A DNA stretch of 36,682 nucleotides from Clostridiales bacterium. Its GTDB lineage: Bacteria > Bacillota > Clostridia > Saccharofermentanales > Saccharofermentanaceae. The number at the start of each line of letters is the position of its first letter. Position 1 is the stretch's first letter. Under the pieces are notes generated by a model, which did not search any database, had not been told where the DNA came from, and worked only from the letters and a program-made list of their open reading frames with translations. Position numbers and translations under genes: made by a program. This document shows, piece by piece, positions 24,263 through 32,264 of the stretch. The stretch lies in assembly GCA_017554745.1 (NCBI GenBank), contig JAFZHS010000024.1, forward strand, positions 1-36,682. Reading direction: 5' to 3'.

Positions 24263-24850
24263 ATGAAAAAAGCCATGGCAATCTTATTGACAATTGCAAT
24301 TTTGTGTGTTACGGGGGGGTGGTCTAACCCTCAGAGAAATGAAGCTGAAGGTGGCTTCAGCCTTATTGACTATCTCGAGACACATAAAGTCGAGAGTTAC
24401 GAAGAATTTGAAGCAATTATATCGTCCGTTAATCCCGATCAAGTTGAAATGATTGATCCTGAACTAGTATCAGATTTCTGCATAACAATTGATTATGACA
24501 ATCAGATCGTATCAGTATTAACGATTGAAGAATCTCGTTCTATTACTAGTGGTGTTACCGATACTGCATCTAAATCCTATTACAATAATCTAGGACTGAA
24601 GATCTTTACTATAAGTCTTACGGCTACTTTTCACTATACAACAGGATCAAGCTCTACAGCTTCGGCAAGCGGTTCGTTTACGCCAGCATCCATGAGCACT
24701 TGGACAAGCACACCAACCATTTCCATGGGTAATTTTTCTACAACGGTAGCATACGCGCGAATATCCGGAACTGCTACTAGTGGTTCGAGCAGTTTAAGTT
24801 ATTCACTCACGATGACATGCGACGATACGGGACACCTTAATAGTTATTAA
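24263..24850 (+). CDS. Small secreted protein, function unknown
   Basis: The 195 residues begin with a signal peptide (MKKAMAILLTIAILCVTGG). The first half of the mature part is acidic; the second half (about 105-195) is rich in Ser and Thr and looks like beta strands, with a final Cys-containing segment MTCDDTGHLNSY. I do not recognise the family. A run of seven G's at 24313-24319 lies within the signal-peptide codons and could slip. The ribosome site AGGAGG at eight bases is strong. The gene forms an operon with the membrane-tethered XRE gene, and element R2a follows directly. A role as an extracellular signal, adhesin or small toxin would be guesswork. Confidence 0.75.
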   Translation: MKKAMAILLTIAILCVTGGWSNPQRNEAEGGFSLIDYLETHKVESYEEFEAIISSVNPDQVEMIDPELVSDFCITIDYDNQIVSVLTIEESRSITSGVTDTASKSYYNNLGLKIFTISLTATFHYTTGSSSTASASGSFTPASMSTWTSTPTISMGNFSTTVAYARISGTATSGSSSLSYSLTMTCDDTGHLNSY

Positions 24851-24864
24851 CAAATAAAATTAAA

Positions 24865-24976
24865 AGTTGCCCGCGAAGTTTGGCGACCAACGGGCAACTC
24901 AATAGAACTAAAGAAAACAACGAGCAGGAATTGACCTGATCGGGTGCTTTCTATTCGAAGTTTAGCATCTCAGGTC
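24865..24976 (+). ncRNA. Structured element R2, copy a
   Basis: Hairpin 1 pairs AGTTGCCCG (24865-24873) with CGGGCAACT (24891-24899) around a core that reads CGAAGTTTGGCGACCA. The conserved block AAGAAAACAACG to TGCTT follows (24911-24949). Hairpin 2 pairs GACCTGA (24933-24939) with TCAGGTC (24970-24976), with TGCT/AGCA inside. Copy b at 29077-29187 keeps the core and the block but has different arms that still pair. It lies 42 bases before the giant secreted protein gene, so it may be a leader RNA, an attenuator or a terminator. No known riboswitch class is recognised. Confidence 0.6.
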
Positions 24977-25017
24977 AGTGTAATCAAGAAATGGATAAGC
25001 ATTGAAAGGGAATGATT

Positions 25018-28000
25018 ATGGCTGATTCACGACTTTTGAAGTTATTAGCAATGGTTCTGTGCAGTTCGATAGTATCATCTGCGTTTTCTATATGTTTTTG
25101 CGAGAGCGTAAGCGCTAATACTTTAGTGGATTTCGAGAACGAGAATCCTTCAACGGTAAGTGCTTTCAGAAGCGTTGAAGATCATTCATACATGGCTGAG
25201 ATCCGAACGACCGCCACGTGGTCTGGTCATGCTAATCATGAAATTACATTTACCAATACCGGTAACGAGACTATCCACGATTGGTACTTCACGTTTGATT
25301 TCAACTATAACATCGAAAATCCTTACAATTGCTATATCGTTGAACATGAAGATAATTTATACACGATAGGTAATAACAACTGGAATCAGGATATACTCCC
25401 TGGCCAATCTGTAACTGTTGGTTTTACTGCAGCCTCAAATGATGGCAGTGATATTTGTATTATGCCGTCATTCTATCTGCTTAATACAAAGACGGTTACA
25501 TTATCAAGCGGAGATCTTTCTTATAGATTTGAAGAATACTCTAATTGGACATCAGGATTTAGCGGAGCTCTTATCCTTACAAATAACTCAAATGAACAGA
25601 TAAGAGATTGGAGTATTACATTCAATTCAAACAGACCGCTGACACAGGCGGATGCAGCTGTGCTGTCAACAAACTCGAGCAATTCATATACAATTAGAAA
25701 CGATGGAAACAATCAGGATATCAATGCAGGGCAGTCTTACAGGATTGAGTTACAAGGCGGAGCAAACGATCCCTCCATTCCTTTCGAACTTACAGATCTT
25801 ACGGTAACGGTTAAAAAGCTGGCATTAAGCCTCGAGGATGATAAGAACAACAACGATGTTCCGGATGTGCTTGAGACAGACTATAACGGAATAATAACGG
25901 TCACACCTACAGCTACACCGACTGTTGTAGTTACTGATACACCAACGGCTACTCCTAGCTCAACCGTGACACCAACTGTTACAACTACAGTTACTGCGAC
26001 ACCAACAGAGGCACCTACTGCCACACCGAGCGTAGTAGTTACTGCTACGCCTACTGTTACAGCAACACCCACACCTGATATATCTGTTACACCTACAAAT
26101 ACAGTCACGGTTACGCCTACTCCGGTTCCGACAGATTTCCCTGAAGACATAGACTATGACACGGATTCAGATGAGGATGGGCTGCCTGATGATCTTGAAG
26201 ATTACTATGGAACCGATAAGAACGATAAGGATACGGACGACGATGGAGTCAACGATTTCTATGAGATTATTCTAGAGACAGACCCGCTTACACCGGATGA
26301 TAACGGCAATAAAGATCCTGATCACGACGGGTTGACTAATTCCCAAGAGTCAGCACTTGGAACCAATCCGACATCAAAGGATACTGACGGAGACGGACTG
26401 TTTGACGGCATGGAAGTAATAGTCTACGGGACGGATCCCACAAAATACGATACCGATGGAGATGGTATTGATGATGGAGATGAGATCTCTATCGGAAAGG
26501 ATCCTCTTGATTACTTGGACAAAGATGCGACTGTATTGCAAACGTTAACTAAGGAAATAAACAATGCTGAAGATCCATCGATAGTTTCAGTAGATGTTGA
26601 AATGGGAGCCAAAGGTAATATCGAGCATGTTGTTCATATTAAAGATATGTACAACAAGGATTACTATTCTACTGACGTATATGGAAGAATAGGGAGCCCT
26701 ATAGAGTTTTCATCTACAGAAGAATTTAACTCGGCAACAGTAACCATTCATTACGATGACACACAGCTGGGTGAGACGTTAGAAGAAAACCTTGGAATCC
26801 TCTGGTTTGATGAAGAATCGGGCTTCTATATTATTCAAGACCAAGCTATTATTGACTCTGAAAATGACACCATATCTTTAGATTTGGAACACTTTAGCAC
26901 ATATGTCGTTGTGGATATGGATATGTGGTTAAACCCTGTATATCCGGATTATTCAAATAATCTGTTTATTGGTAATTACTCGGATGGCGGCTTGTATTGG
27001 GAAGGCCGTGTTCCTAGTCTGGATGAATATGAAGCAAGTGAATTTGGTTGGTGGAAAGCAATTAACGGAGTAGACAGTAATTGCAGAATACTTCTTAGAC
27101 TATTTGGGAATTGGTATGAGGAACACCGCACTGGAAGTCTTTTGAGTGTCCATTTTGATTATGACTGGTTGATAGTAAATACTGTTGATAATGATACAGA
27201 TGACATATTTGACTTCCTGGAAGACAGAGGTGTAATGGGAACCAATAAGCATATCTACTATGCCGATAGCTCGTTAGCTGACAAAGATGGAGACGGCCTG
27301 TCAGATGGTAAAGAATTCGGTGAGTTAGTTGTATTTGCTAACTACAACGAAGCGACAGTAACAAACAGTTCTGTCTCCGTTTCCGGTTATACACCAACGA
27401 CAAAAGGAAAGTTTGGTGTGTATGTCAAGCTGAAAGCAAATCCTTCAGATCCTAATCCAGATAATGATAATGCTGATGATGGTGTGGATGCTACACCAAT
27501 GACAACAAATGAACCGATAAATTATCTCTTGACATACAGTTCTAAAAACCTTGATATTAAAGATTTAACGGTTTTTCCATTTCAAAAGAATGCCTATTGT
27601 AATATCTTTAAAAAAATGTATCGAAAAATGGGTATAAAATATGAGTGTTTTGAAATTGATAATGCTGATGAGTTTTGGTGTTTTATTGAGAATATGGGTC
27701 ATGAATGCACGGATTTTTGTAATGTTACAAACGAAAAGTTTTCTCCTGATATAAGTTACAGCTCAGTGAGAAATCTTGTGTTGTTATTTCATAGTTTCAG
27801 TAATGCTGATGGTTTATATTTTCCAGAAGGTGGTGAGGTTCATGATTCAGATATAACAGAAATCGGGAATAAAACATCACATATTAGAATTCAGAACATA
27901 GATTTGCAGGTTTGTAATTTGTATGCCGATATAAATAACAATGGAACTATTTTTGCAAAAGGATTAGCTGAATTGAATAATGTTGATAGAGTGTGGGCTG

Positions 28001-28182
28001 CCGATGGACCAATGCACTATTCGCCCTTATTCAAAGTAGCTTTTGTAGGAGATTCCATCCTTCCTTGCGATGATGGTATATATGGGATATATTTACTTGA
28101 AAAGAATGCATCCGGAATAGTTGAATCAACATGCGTTGGAACGACAACATTTTTACTTACTTGGGAACAAATATATTTATGA
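25018..28182 (+). CDS. Giant secreted CBM2/TSP3-repeat protein with a caspase-like C terminus
   Basis: The 1054 residues start with a signal peptide. Two CBM2-like beta domains follow (about residues 56-145 and 157-250; EITFTNTGNETIHDWYFTF and WNQDILPGQSVTVGF are typical cellulose-binding patterns). Then come a TP/TV-rich linker (about 295-372), calcium-binding TSP type 3 repeats (DTDGDGLFDG, about 380-503), a mid-region with another DKDGDGLSDG repeat, and a C-terminal domain from about 830. That last domain has a hydrophobic strand ending in His925 (LVLLFHSFS) and another ending in Cys966 (IDLQVCNLY). This is the His/Cys arrangement of clan CD proteases. Overall it looks like a surface polysaccharide-binding protein or polymorphic toxin. 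The start at 25018 is favoured over 25012 by ribosome-site spacing (AAAGGG). Confidence 0.8.
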   Translation: MADSRLLKLLAMVLCSSIVSSAFSICFCESVSANTLVDFENENPSTVSAFRSVEDHSYMAEIRTTATWSGHANHEITFTNTGNETIHDWYFTFDFNYNIENPYNCYIVEHEDNLYTIGNNNWNQDILPGQSVTVGFTAASNDGSDICIMPSFYLLNTKTVTLSSGDLSYRFEEYSNWTSGFSGALILTNNSNEQIRDWSITFNSNRPLTQADAAVLSTNSSNSYTIRNDGNNQDINAGQSYRIELQGGANDPSIPFELTDLTVTVKKLALSLEDDKNNNDVPDVLETDYNGIITVTPTATPTVVVTDTPTATPSSTVTPTVTTTVTATPTEAPTATPSVVVTATPTVTATPTPDISVTPTNTVTVTPTPVPTDFPEDIDYDTDSDEDGLPDDLEDYYGTDKNDKDTDDDGVNDFYEIILETDPLTPDDNGNKDPDHDGLTNSQESALGTNPTSKDTDGDGLFDGMEVIVYGTDPTKYDTDGDGIDDGDEISIGKDPLDYLDKDATVLQTLTKEINNAEDPSIVSVDVEMGAKGNIEHVVHIKDMYNKDYYSTDVYGRIGSPIEFSSTEEFNSATVTIHYDDTQLGETLEENLGILWFDEESGFYIIQDQAIIDSENDTISLDLEHFSTYVVVDMDMWLNPVYPDYSNNLFIGNYSDGGLYWEGRVPSLDEYEASEFGWWKAINGVDSNCRILLRLFGNWYEEHRTGSLLSVHFDYDWLIVNTVDNDTDDIFDFLEDRGVMGTNKHIYYADSSLADKDGDGLSDGKEFGELVVFANYNEATVTNSSVSVSGYTPTTKGKFGVYVKLKANPSDPNPDNDNADDGVDATPMTTNEPINYLLTYSSKNLDIKDLTVFPFQKNAYCNIFKKMYRKMGIKYECFEIDNADEFWCFIENMGHECTDFCNVTNEKFSPDISYSSVRNLVLLFHSFSNADGLYFPEGGEVHDSDITEIGNKTSHIRIQNIDLQVCNLYADINNNGTIFAKGLAELNNVDRVWAADGPMHYSPLFKVAFVGDSILPCDDGIYGIYLLEKNASGIVESTCVGTTTFLLTWEQIYL

Positions 28183-28712
28183 GAAAGTTACTATTATCAC
28201 TTTTCCTTACAATTGAATGTTTATTAATATTTTTTAGTCAGTATTATCCTGCAAAGCGTTACATGAGATTTCTGTCTTATGGTAATTGTGACATTTCTGC
28301 AGAAATGTCGGTGACTGCTATTAGGGATATAACTATTACTATTGATGATTGTTCATATGTGATTGCACAGAACACTCTTGTTGAACCTGAATATATAACA
28401 TACGATAAGGTTTTCTTTAAATATGTAGATTCGGGCATTTCGATTGAAGCCCAAGCACATACAGATGACTTTGTTGAATGCAATGAATTAGAAAGATTAT
28501 GGGATGAACATGTTAGGAGCATAAGAAAGGAACATCAATCAATCTACTTGCATGGTATTATCATTGGTGTTGTATCAGGTGCGAGCTGGCTGCTAGTAGG
28601 ATTAATTATTTCAATTATTCTGCTAAAAAAGAACTTATTCAGATTCCTTTTTGTAGGGCATGCTATAGCTTTGGTTATTATTTGTATTATTACTGGATGT
28701 TTTATTTATTGA
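28179..28712 (+). CDS. Small membrane protein overlapping the giant secreted protein
   Basis: The 177 residues start at 28179 with ATGA overlapping the stop of the giant protein gene by four bases, so translation is coupled. An N-terminal hydrophobic segment (MRKLLLSLFLTIECLLIFF) is followed by a polar domain of about 100 residues, then two helices at about 117-142 and 147-173. The pairing with a secreted protein that has a toxin-like C-terminal domain suggests an immunity or export partner, but no family is recognised. The long frame upstream of 28179 is a shadow of the giant gene. No strong terminator follows; a weak CCCT/AGGG hairpin with a T-rich tract lies near 28827-28860. Confidence 0.75.
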   Translation: MRKLLLSLFLTIECLLIFFSQYYPAKRYMRFLSYGNCDISAEMSVTAIRDITITIDDCSYVIAQNTLVEPEYITYDKVFFKYVDSGISIEAQAHTDDFVECNELERLWDEHVRSIRKEHQSIYLHGIIIGVVSGASWLLVGLIISIILLKKNLFRFLFVGHAIALVIICIITGCFIY

Positions 28713-28879
28713 TGGTATATACGTTCCCGTTGGTATATTAATTATGAAAAATCAGAAAAATAAATTGTTATCTACTGTAAAAATCATTTAGGCGAGATCT
28801 AACACTCGTCTTGCGAAGGATCATCACCCTGCGCCCAACAAAGGGATAGTTTTTTCTTTTTATTGGTTAACGAGGCAAA

Positions 28880-28895
28880 TCTTTGTATACAAAGA
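28880..28895. promoter_or_regulatory. Perfect 16-bp palindrome TCTTTGTATACAAAGA
   Basis: The sequence is fully self-complementary and lies 31 bp upstream of R1b. It has the size of a dimeric repressor site. No matching copy is seen elsewhere in the window. Confidence 0.5.
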
Positions 28896-28925
28896 ACAGC
28901 TTTATATCAACCCCGGTTTACTACT

Positions 28926-29036
28926 TGTCACATGAAAAACAAGACTTAAGGCATTGAGAATAGTGGCTTTCTTCTTGAATGTTGTCTCATATGAGACAGC
29001 CGAATTGTCCCTTGTTTAGTAGCAATCAATAAAATA
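28926..29036 (+). repeat. Regulatory element R1, copy b
   Basis: TGTCACATGAAAAACA (28926-28941), GTGGCTTTCTTCTTG, and the palindrome TGTCTCATATGAGACA (28983-28998) are as in copy a. The hairpin inside copy a is not kept. A TAAAATAGACT lies at the distal end and may hold a -10. Confidence 0.75.
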
Positions 29037-29076
29037 GACTGAAAGAAAACACGGACTAATACCAATTGTATTTTAG

Positions 29077-29187
29077 AGTAGTTTTCGCGAAGTTTTGCGG
29101 CCAGAGGTTTAACTACTAAGGACTTAAGAAAACAACGTGCAGAAATCAACCTGATCGGATGCTTACTTTATGTGAAGTATAACATCC
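29077..29187 (+). ncRNA. Structured element R2, copy b
   Basis: Hairpin 1 pairs AGTAGTT (29077-29083) with AACTACT (29111-29117) around the core CGCGAAGTTTTGCGGCCA. The block AAGAAAACAACG to TGCTT (29126-29164) matches copy a at about 34 of 39 positions. Hairpin 2 pairs GGATG (29157-29161) with CATCC (29183-29187). Arms differ from copy a but are again complementary. It precedes the leader peptide and the second small secreted protein. Confidence 0.6.
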
Positions 29188-29239
29188 TGTCTGTGTTAGC
29201 AAGAAAACTGTTCCAACTATAATTAGGAGGTGCAGACCA

Positions 29240-29275
29240 ATGTGGATGAAACAGTTGAATTATCCGGTTCGTTAA
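29240..29275 (+). CDS. Possible 11-residue leader peptide
   Basis: ATG at 29240 follows a near-perfect ribosome site (TTAGGAGGTG, seven bases away) and encodes MWMKQLNYPVR before TAA. The next gene begins 22 bases after the stop with its own GGAGG. The strong site in front of so short a frame suggests a regulatory leader peptide or a translational booster rather than a functional protein. Confidence 0.4.
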   Translation: MWMKQLNYPVR

Positions 29276-29297
29276 TTTTTGCTGAGTGGAGGTTAAT

Positions 29298-29618
29298 ATG
29301 ATTAAAAAGTTTATTGCAATAATGTCTATTGCTTGCTTTGTTGCTGGTTCGTTTGTTTCAGATCGTTCTATTTATACAATTAATGATTATGGTGTTACTC
29401 ATGGTTACAATGGGTCTTATTGGTATGATCAGACTTGGGTTGATTTTTCCCCAGATGCGCTTCACACTTATACCATAAAAGTTTATGTAAAAAAGAACGG
29501 TACGCGTTATGGACAGAAAAACACTACAGTTTTACCAGATGTACGAACAACTTGTTATTCTCAAAAAGTTCAGGGATCTGGCGGAGAAGCTGATTGGGAT
29601 GTAGTTGTTTGGGTATAA
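29298..29618 (+). CDS. Small secreted protein, function unknown
   Basis: The 106 residues begin with a signal peptide (MIKKFIAIMSIACFVAGSF, cleavage near residue 20). The mature part is rich in Tyr, Thr and Trp and looks like an all-beta domain (VTHGYNGSYWYDQTW, TYTIKVYVKKNG, DWDVVVWV at the end). No family is recognised; the aromatic-rich, secreted, about 85-residue mature form would suit a bacteriocin-like or matrix protein, but I cannot show either. The start at 29298 follows GGAGG at seven bases; the frame opens upstream at 29286 without a site. R1b and R2b precede it, as R1a and R2a surround the other small secreted gene. A long hairpin ends the unit. Confidence 0.7.
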   Translation: MIKKFIAIMSIACFVAGSFVSDRSIYTINDYGVTHGYNGSYWYDQTWVDFSPDALHTYTIKVYVKKNGTRYGQKNTTVLPDVRTTCYSQKVQGSGGEADWDVVVWV

Positions 29619-29622
29619 TTTT

Positions 29623-29656
29623 TATATAGAGAAGCGCATAAGCGCTTCTCTATATA
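29623..29656 (+). terminator. Long perfect hairpin after the second small secreted gene
   Basis: A 15-bp uninterrupted stem (29623-29637 with 29642-29656, centre GAGAAGCGC ATAA GCGCTTCTC) follows the stop after four bases. The T tail is short. Confidence 0.7.
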
Positions 29657-29709
29657 TCTTTATCATTGAATGAATTGCTATATTAAACATAATTATCAGA
29701 GGATGCTAA

Positions 29710-32112
29710 ATGATTAGCAATATTACGAGAGATATAAAAAGGTTAGTGATCATAGTATTGGTTATTTCAATGCTGTTGTCTATAGCATCATGCAATAAGA
29801 CAAATGCCGGAAAGAAAGACAAAAAAGTCTCAGCTGATTCACCATGGTATAACGGTGAGATTATTGATGTGGATCTTGGTCTTGATCCGCAAAGAACTAT
29901 AGAGGATATGTTTCCCAAGCTAGCCGGAGCTGATGACGCTATCATTGTTATTTTTGCTGATGGGGATTATAAAGTTAATGATTGGAATGAGGTAAAAAAC
30001 AATTCAGATTTTGCTGTTAAGAATATATCAGTAATAGATAGAGGAACAAAACAACTAAAGAAAACGTTTGATTTATACAGTATTCTTGATCCGACCGATT
30101 GGCCGGAAACTGTATTATATATTGACGGAGAACTAATTGTTAAAAGTGAGTCGTGGGACTCAACAACCAATACGTACTATAAAAGAGATTATTATATTGA
30201 CCTTGAGACCGAGACTATTATTGATACTCTAGTTTATGAATTAGATAATAATCTACAATATAGCGGTTCGTATAGTATTGGTGAGTATCGGATTGAAACG
30301 ATGCTATGTTTTGGCAGAGAAAAGAAGCATTGTCCTTTAAAAGTATATTTACCAAATAGAAGCGTGATTGATATTGATGTTGCTGTGCCAGGAGAAGATG
30401 TTTATGAGGTTCCTGTAGTTCTGGCTATAGACAATGATACCGCTTTGATTCCTGCTGCTATGGAAAGATCTTATAAGTTTTTCAAATTAGATCTTGCAAC
30501 AGTTAATTTGTCTGAAGTTAATTCCAAAGATTACGAATGGCTGGATGTAGATAGATTGCTGCATTCTTTTAATGGTTCTGACGGCAACGTGTATTTTTCT
30601 ACACAACGTGGCATTTCTAAGATCAACATGGAGAATAAAACTGTTGAATCATGTTTTGATTTCAGCTGTTGCGGAGTTAACAGGAATTACTTGAAAAATC
30701 TCGAAATTGCCGATTGTTCTGAAGATTCCTTTTTGCTTTGCGGACAATACAGTTCATCTGACATGTTTACTTCAAGATTCGTTCAGAAATATGCGATTGT
30801 TGAGTTTACAAAGGCTGATAAAAACCCTCATGCCGGTAAAACTATAATTGAACTATATGTTTCAGATGGGAAAATAGATGAAACACTATCTGATGCTGTA
30901 ATTAGTTTTAACAACACAAACAAGAAATATTATATAGAATTTTCAGATCGCTATAATAGAAGAGATTATTTTAGTTCCGGTAATATCAGCAGCTTGGATG
31001 AATACGATTCAGCATGGCTTGATGCAGAGTCAAAACTAAGCAGCGATCTTGCCATCGATATTATGAACGGCGAAGGCCCGGATATATTATTGAATACAAG
31101 TGCTTTGGGGCAGCTTAATAACGATAATTATCTTATCGATTTATCGCCGTGCGTTACAGATTTAGATTCAAATGAGTACTTTACCAATATTATTGATGGT
31201 GCCAAAACTAATGAAAAGTTATATCAACTGCCAATCTGTTTCTCGATAGAAGGGATTCAAACTGATCCTAAATATGCAGGAGAAACAAACGTTGGATTTA
31301 CACCGGAAGAATACAAGATATTCTTAAGTGAAACGCTTAATGGAAAAGATGTTATCGAGTCTGGGCAGGCGCTGTATTTTACAAAACTTTTTAATGGTAT
31401 GAGCGATGCCTTCATAAAAGACGGAAAAGTAGATCTTTCTGGGAAAGAATTTGCCGAATTATCTGAATATGTGAAGGATAATGTACAACAAAATAGTTTA
31501 TCTTGGGATGTTATTCAGGAAGATGATGTTACTTCTATGGATTTTACAACAGTCGGAAACAGAACGGCATATTACTGTAATTGTCCCGGCATAAGCGGTT
31601 ATCTGGTAAAAAGAGCTCAGATAAATAACGGTACAGCTATATTGGGTATTCCTTCAACCGATGGCCGGGGACCTATGTTTAGAGCAAAGATTTCAGTAGC
31701 AGTCTCAGCAAATTCTGTTAATGAAGAAGCCTGTGTTGAGTTTGTAAAGATACTACTTTCTAATGAAATCCAGAATGAACTTGCTATGAGTGATAATCTT
31801 ACAATTAATCGTGATGCATTCAGACAAGGTTGTCGTGCTGCTATTGATTACTTCAATACTGAAGAGGGCGTACAAAATCTTTTTGATTATGCTGCCGGTA
31901 CATATGTGACTAGTCACATGAAGTTTACAGATGATGATACAGATAATCTGGAGAAGGTAATCTTAAGTTGTTCAAAGATGGATTCACCCGATTCTTCTAT
32001 AAACATCATACTTGCAGAAGAAATGCCGGCATATTTTTCAGGTCAGAAAAATTTGTCGGAGGTTGTAGCGATTATGCAGGATAGAATTCAAAAGGTGCTT
32101 GATGAACGGTAA
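29710..32112 (+). CDS. Lipoprotein: propeller-like domain fused to a solute-binding-like domain
   Basis: The 800 residues start with a lipoprotein signal ending in IASC (Cys28). Residues 60-390 read like beta-propeller blades (GNVYFSTQRGISKIN, ENKTVESCFDF). From about residue 390 the sequence resembles a family 1 extracellular solute-binding protein: DAVISFNNTNKKYYIEF, then GEGPDILLNTSALGQLNND, LPICFSIEGI, and near the end EACVEFVKILLSNEIQNELA. Such proteins usually deliver sugars to ABC transporters, but no permease or ATPase gene is near, so it may act as a surface sensor or orphan binder. The ribosome site AGAGGA lies seven bases before the ATG. A small ORF overlaps its end by 11 bases. 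Confidence 0.75.
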   Translation: MISNITRDIKRLVIIVLVISMLLSIASCNKTNAGKKDKKVSADSPWYNGEIIDVDLGLDPQRTIEDMFPKLAGADDAIIVIFADGDYKVNDWNEVKNNSDFAVKNISVIDRGTKQLKKTFDLYSILDPTDWPETVLYIDGELIVKSESWDSTTNTYYKRDYYIDLETETIIDTLVYELDNNLQYSGSYSIGEYRIETMLCFGREKKHCPLKVYLPNRSVIDIDVAVPGEDVYEVPVVLAIDNDTALIPAAMERSYKFFKLDLATVNLSEVNSKDYEWLDVDRLLHSFNGSDGNVYFSTQRGISKINMENKTVESCFDFSCCGVNRNYLKNLEIADCSEDSFLLCGQYSSSDMFTSRFVQKYAIVEFTKADKNPHAGKTIIELYVSDGKIDETLSDAVISFNNTNKKYYIEFSDRYNRRDYFSSGNISSLDEYDSAWLDAESKLSSDLAIDIMNGEGPDILLNTSALGQLNNDNYLIDLSPCVTDLDSNEYFTNIIDGAKTNEKLYQLPICFSIEGIQTDPKYAGETNVGFTPEEYKIFLSETLNGKDVIESGQALYFTKLFNGMSDAFIKDGKVDLSGKEFAELSEYVKDNVQQNSLSWDVIQEDDVTSMDFTTVGNRTAYYCNCPGISGYLVKRAQINNGTAILGIPSTDGRGPMFRAKISVAVSANSVNEEACVEFVKILLSNEIQNELAMSDNLTINRDAFRQGCRAAIDYFNTEEGVQNLFDYAAGTYVTSHMKFTDDDTDNLEKVILSCSKMDSPDSSINIILAEEMPAYFSGQKNLSEVVAIMQDRIQKVLDER

Positions 32113-32245
32113 TGAGATAAGGCAAGTTTTTTTTATAATGTTGTTGGAAAAAGGAGATTGCATAAAAAAACGATACGAATGCTGGGATGAGGAAACAATT
32201 AATCATCGTCTATATTTGATTGACCAGTGTGTAGAACATTTTTGA
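32102..32245 (+). CDS. 47-residue small protein overlapping the lipoprotein gene end
   Basis: ATG at 32102 follows AAGGTG and overlaps the upstream gene by 11 bases. The product begins MNGNEIRQVFFIMLLEKGDC, then a basic stretch and an acidic helical end with three cysteines overall. Normal amino-acid make-up and the coupled position favour a real gene; no family is recognised. The next small ORF follows after 19 bases. Confidence 0.5.
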   Translation: MNGNEIRQVFFIMLLEKGDCIKKRYECWDEETINHRLYLIDQCVEHF

Positions 32246-32264
32246 ATTATAAGGAGCTAATATT

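Larger units (their letters stand above)
28713..29239 (+). other. Non-coding control region with elements R1b, R2b and a palindrome
   Basis: No gene is seen in these 527 bases. The interval holds a GGCGAG/CTCGTC hairpin near 28791, a T-rich tract (28851-28861), the palindrome at 28880, and elements R1b and R2b back to back, listed separately. Compared with module 1, where R1a and R2a are separated by two genes, the R1b-R2b gap is only about 40 bases. Confidence 0.6.

Noticed and set aside
25900..26136. Repetitive ACA/CCT/GTT-rich DNA that could suggest a repeat array, with a minus-strand open frame of 89 codons
   Set aside because: It encodes the TP/TV-rich linker of the giant secreted protein in the plus frame; units are irregular, there are no spacers, and the minus frame has no ribosome site.
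24865..29187. R2 elements as integron-like attC recombination sites
   Set aside because: They lack the paired attC core sites, and no integrase gene is present; structured RNA fits the pattern better.
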